From the NCBI RefSeq assembly GCF_040049195.1, contig NZ_JBDZDL010000008.1: a stretch of 64,000 nt of DNA, one strand, 5' to 3'. The notes beneath the pieces are model-generated. The model had not been told where the DNA came from. It saw nothing but the letters and a program-made list of their open reading frames with translations, and searched no databases. The stretch's first letter is position 1, and every line of letters starts with the position of its first letter. The DNA comes from NCEH01 sp040049195 (GTDB lineage: Bacteria; Pseudomonadota; Alphaproteobacteria; Rhizobiales; Xanthobacteraceae). Of the stretch, positions 62,781 through 64,000 are shown piece after piece. A program made the position numbers and the translations under genes.

Positions 62781-64000
62781 ATGGCCGCCTTCACCCGTCG
62801 CCTCTTCCTCGCCGCAGGCTCCTCGCTCGCGCTCGCCGCGGCCCTCGGCCTGCCGGCGTCCGCCGCCGAAACGGTTGCGGAAACGCCGAAGCGCGGCGGC
62901 ACGCTGACGGCCATCCTCCAGCCCGAGCCGGTGACGCTGACGCCCGCCAACAACACCGCCCAGCCCACCCAATTCGTCGCCGCCAACATTTTCGACGGCC
63001 TCGTCACCTATGATTTCGACCTGAAGCCCCAGCCCTCCCTCGCCACCGCCTGGGAGGTGGCGCCCGACGGCCTCACCTTCACCTTCCACCTGCGCAAGGG
63101 CGTGAAATGGCACGACGGGGCGCCGTTCACCGCGGCGGATGTGAAATGGAGCCTGGAGAATGTGTGGAAGACCATCCACCCGCGCAACAAGGCGCTGTTC
63201 GAAAACGTGACGAGCGTCGACACGCCGGACGACCAGACCGTGATCCTCCACCTGTCGAAGCCGTCCCTGCCGATCCTGGCGGTGATCAACGGCGTCGGCG
63301 CGCCGATCCTGCCGAAGCATCTCTATGACGGCACGGATATCCTCAACAATCCCGTCAACAACAAGCCGGTCGGCACCGGCGCGTTCGTCTTCAAGGAGTG
63401 GAAGAAGGGTGAATATATTCTTCTGGAGCGCAATGCCGATTACTGGGACGAAGGCAAGCCCTATCTCGACCGCATCCTCTTCCGCGTCATCCCCGACGCC
63501 GCGGCCCGCGCCGCCGCGCTAGAGAAGGGCGAGGCGCAATACGCCACCTTCAATCCCGTGCCGTTCCGCGACGTGGAGCGCCTCGCCGCGCTGCCGAACC
63601 TGAAGGTGGACACGCGCGGCTACGAATGGCTCTCGCCTTTGCTCTATCTCGATTTCAACGTGGATAATCCCTATTTCAAGGATGTCCGCGTGCGCCATGC
63701 GGTGGCCCACGCGCTGGATCGCGAGGCCATCGCGAAAGTGGTGTGGTTCGGCTTCGGCAAACCCGCCATCAGCCCGGTTCCCTCCACCCTGCGCACCTTC
63801 CACGACGCGAACGTGCCGCGCTATCCCTTCGATCCCAAGAAGGCGGAGGAGTTGCTGGATGCCGCGGGATTCAAGCGCGGCGCGGACGGCGTGCGCTTCT
63901 CCATCACCCACGATTTCCTGCCCTATGGCGACGATTACAAGCGCACCGGCGAATACATCAAGCAGGCGCTGAAGCGCGTGGGCATCGAGGTCAATATTCG
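62781..64000 (+). CDS. Family 5 ABC transporter solute-binding protein, second copy (3' end outside window)
   Basis: 406 codons of a binding protein running off the right edge. It is paralogous to the preceding gene throughout: PKRGGTLTAILQPEPVTLTPA, FDGLVTYDFDLKPQPSLATAWEVAPDGL, WHDGAPFTAADVKWSLENVWKTIHPRN, NNPVNNKPVGTGAFVFKEW and GYEWLSPLLYLDFNVDNP. The N-terminus is RRLFLAAGSSLALAAALGLPASA-AE, a signal peptide with two arginines that could be Tat-type, unlike its neighbour. The missing part should be ~130 residues; permease and ATPase genes may follow. Confidence 0.9.
   Translation, partial: MAAFTRRLFLAAGSSLALAAALGLPASAAETVAETPKRGGTLTAILQPEPVTLTPANNTAQPTQFVAANIFDGLVTYDFDLKPQPSLATAWEVAPDGLTFTFHLRKGVKWHDGAPFTAADVKWSLENVWKTIHPRNKALFENVTSVDTPDDQTVILHLSKPSLPILAVINGVGAPILPKHLYDGTDILNNPVNNKPVGTGAFVFKEWKKGEYILLERNADYWDEGKPYLDRILFRVIPDAAARAAALEKGEAQYATFNPVPFRDVERLAALPNLKVDTRGYEWLSPLLYLDFNVDNPYFKDVRVRHAVAHALDREAIAKVVWFGFGKPAISPVPSTLRTFHDANVPRYPFDPKKAEELLDAAGFKRGADGVRFSITHDFLPYGDDYKRTGEYIKQALKRVGIEVNI

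Overview
The window is high-GC, densely coded bacterial DNA with many overlapping genes. Gene content (form I aerobic CO dehydrogenase, Entner-Doudoroff dehydratase, LigD with two Ku proteins, sulfonate/organosulfur scavenging, B12-dependent 2-hydroxyisobutyryl-CoA mutase) suggests a metabolically versatile alphaproteobacterium of the Hyphomicrobiales, plausibly Xanthobacteraceae-like. The taxonomic placement is inference. No rRNA, tRNA, CRISPR array or insertion sequence was seen.

Layout: (1) 1-7000: an HdeD-like membrane protein running off the left edge, an orphan hybrid histidine kinase, a DUF2946-type small exported protein and a TonB-dependent receptor. (2) 7019-11605: a non-homologous end-joining island, ligD with two ku genes. 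(3) 11724-20772: coxC-coxM-coxS-coxL-coxD-coxE-coxF-coxG, a CO dehydrogenase cluster. CoxL carries the form I motif AYRCSFR, and CoxS, CoxM and CoxL keep the cofactor residues and spacing of the Oligotropha enzyme. An intrinsic terminator separates coxL from coxD, and phased direct repeats precede coxM. (4) 20864-24443: a GIY-YIG-like protein, an orphan LivK-type binding protein and a large membrane protein.

(5) 24763-32100: a minus-strand operon hcmB-hcl-meaH-hcmA-small ORF-hexapeptide-repeat protein-cobalamin adenosyltransferase, with a divergent GntR regulator. HcmA has Ile90 and Asp117, the signature of 2-hydroxyisobutyryl-CoA mutase. The GntR/hcmB promoter shares a TGAATTC-type palindrome with the binding-protein promoter 10 kb away, suggesting one regulon for uptake, activation and rearrangement of 2-hydroxyisobutyrate or a similar acid. 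(6) 32300-37985: an M20 amidohydrolase, edd, a D-2-hydroxyacid dehydrogenase and lhgO. A perfect 16-bp parS sequence (33691-33706) sits in the convergent gap before edd, hinting that this region is origin-proximal.

(7) 37988-45957: an eight-gene minus-strand operon (ABC transporter, two SDRs, creatininase, two ureohydrolases) with a divergent LysR gene, probably for guanidino-compound or cyclic-amide catabolism. (8) 45935-54006: aldehyde dehydrogenase, GntR, crotonase, a second orphan LivK-type binding protein, 3-hydroxyisobutyrate dehydrogenase, quinone oxidoreductase and a MatB-like ligase. This looks like a short branched or malonyl-type acid module. (9) 54052-64000: M32 carboxypeptidase, then an organosulfur operon (two SfnB paralogues, an NtaA-type monooxygenase, ssuD), divergent from two tandem family 5 solute-binding proteins, the second cut by the right edge.
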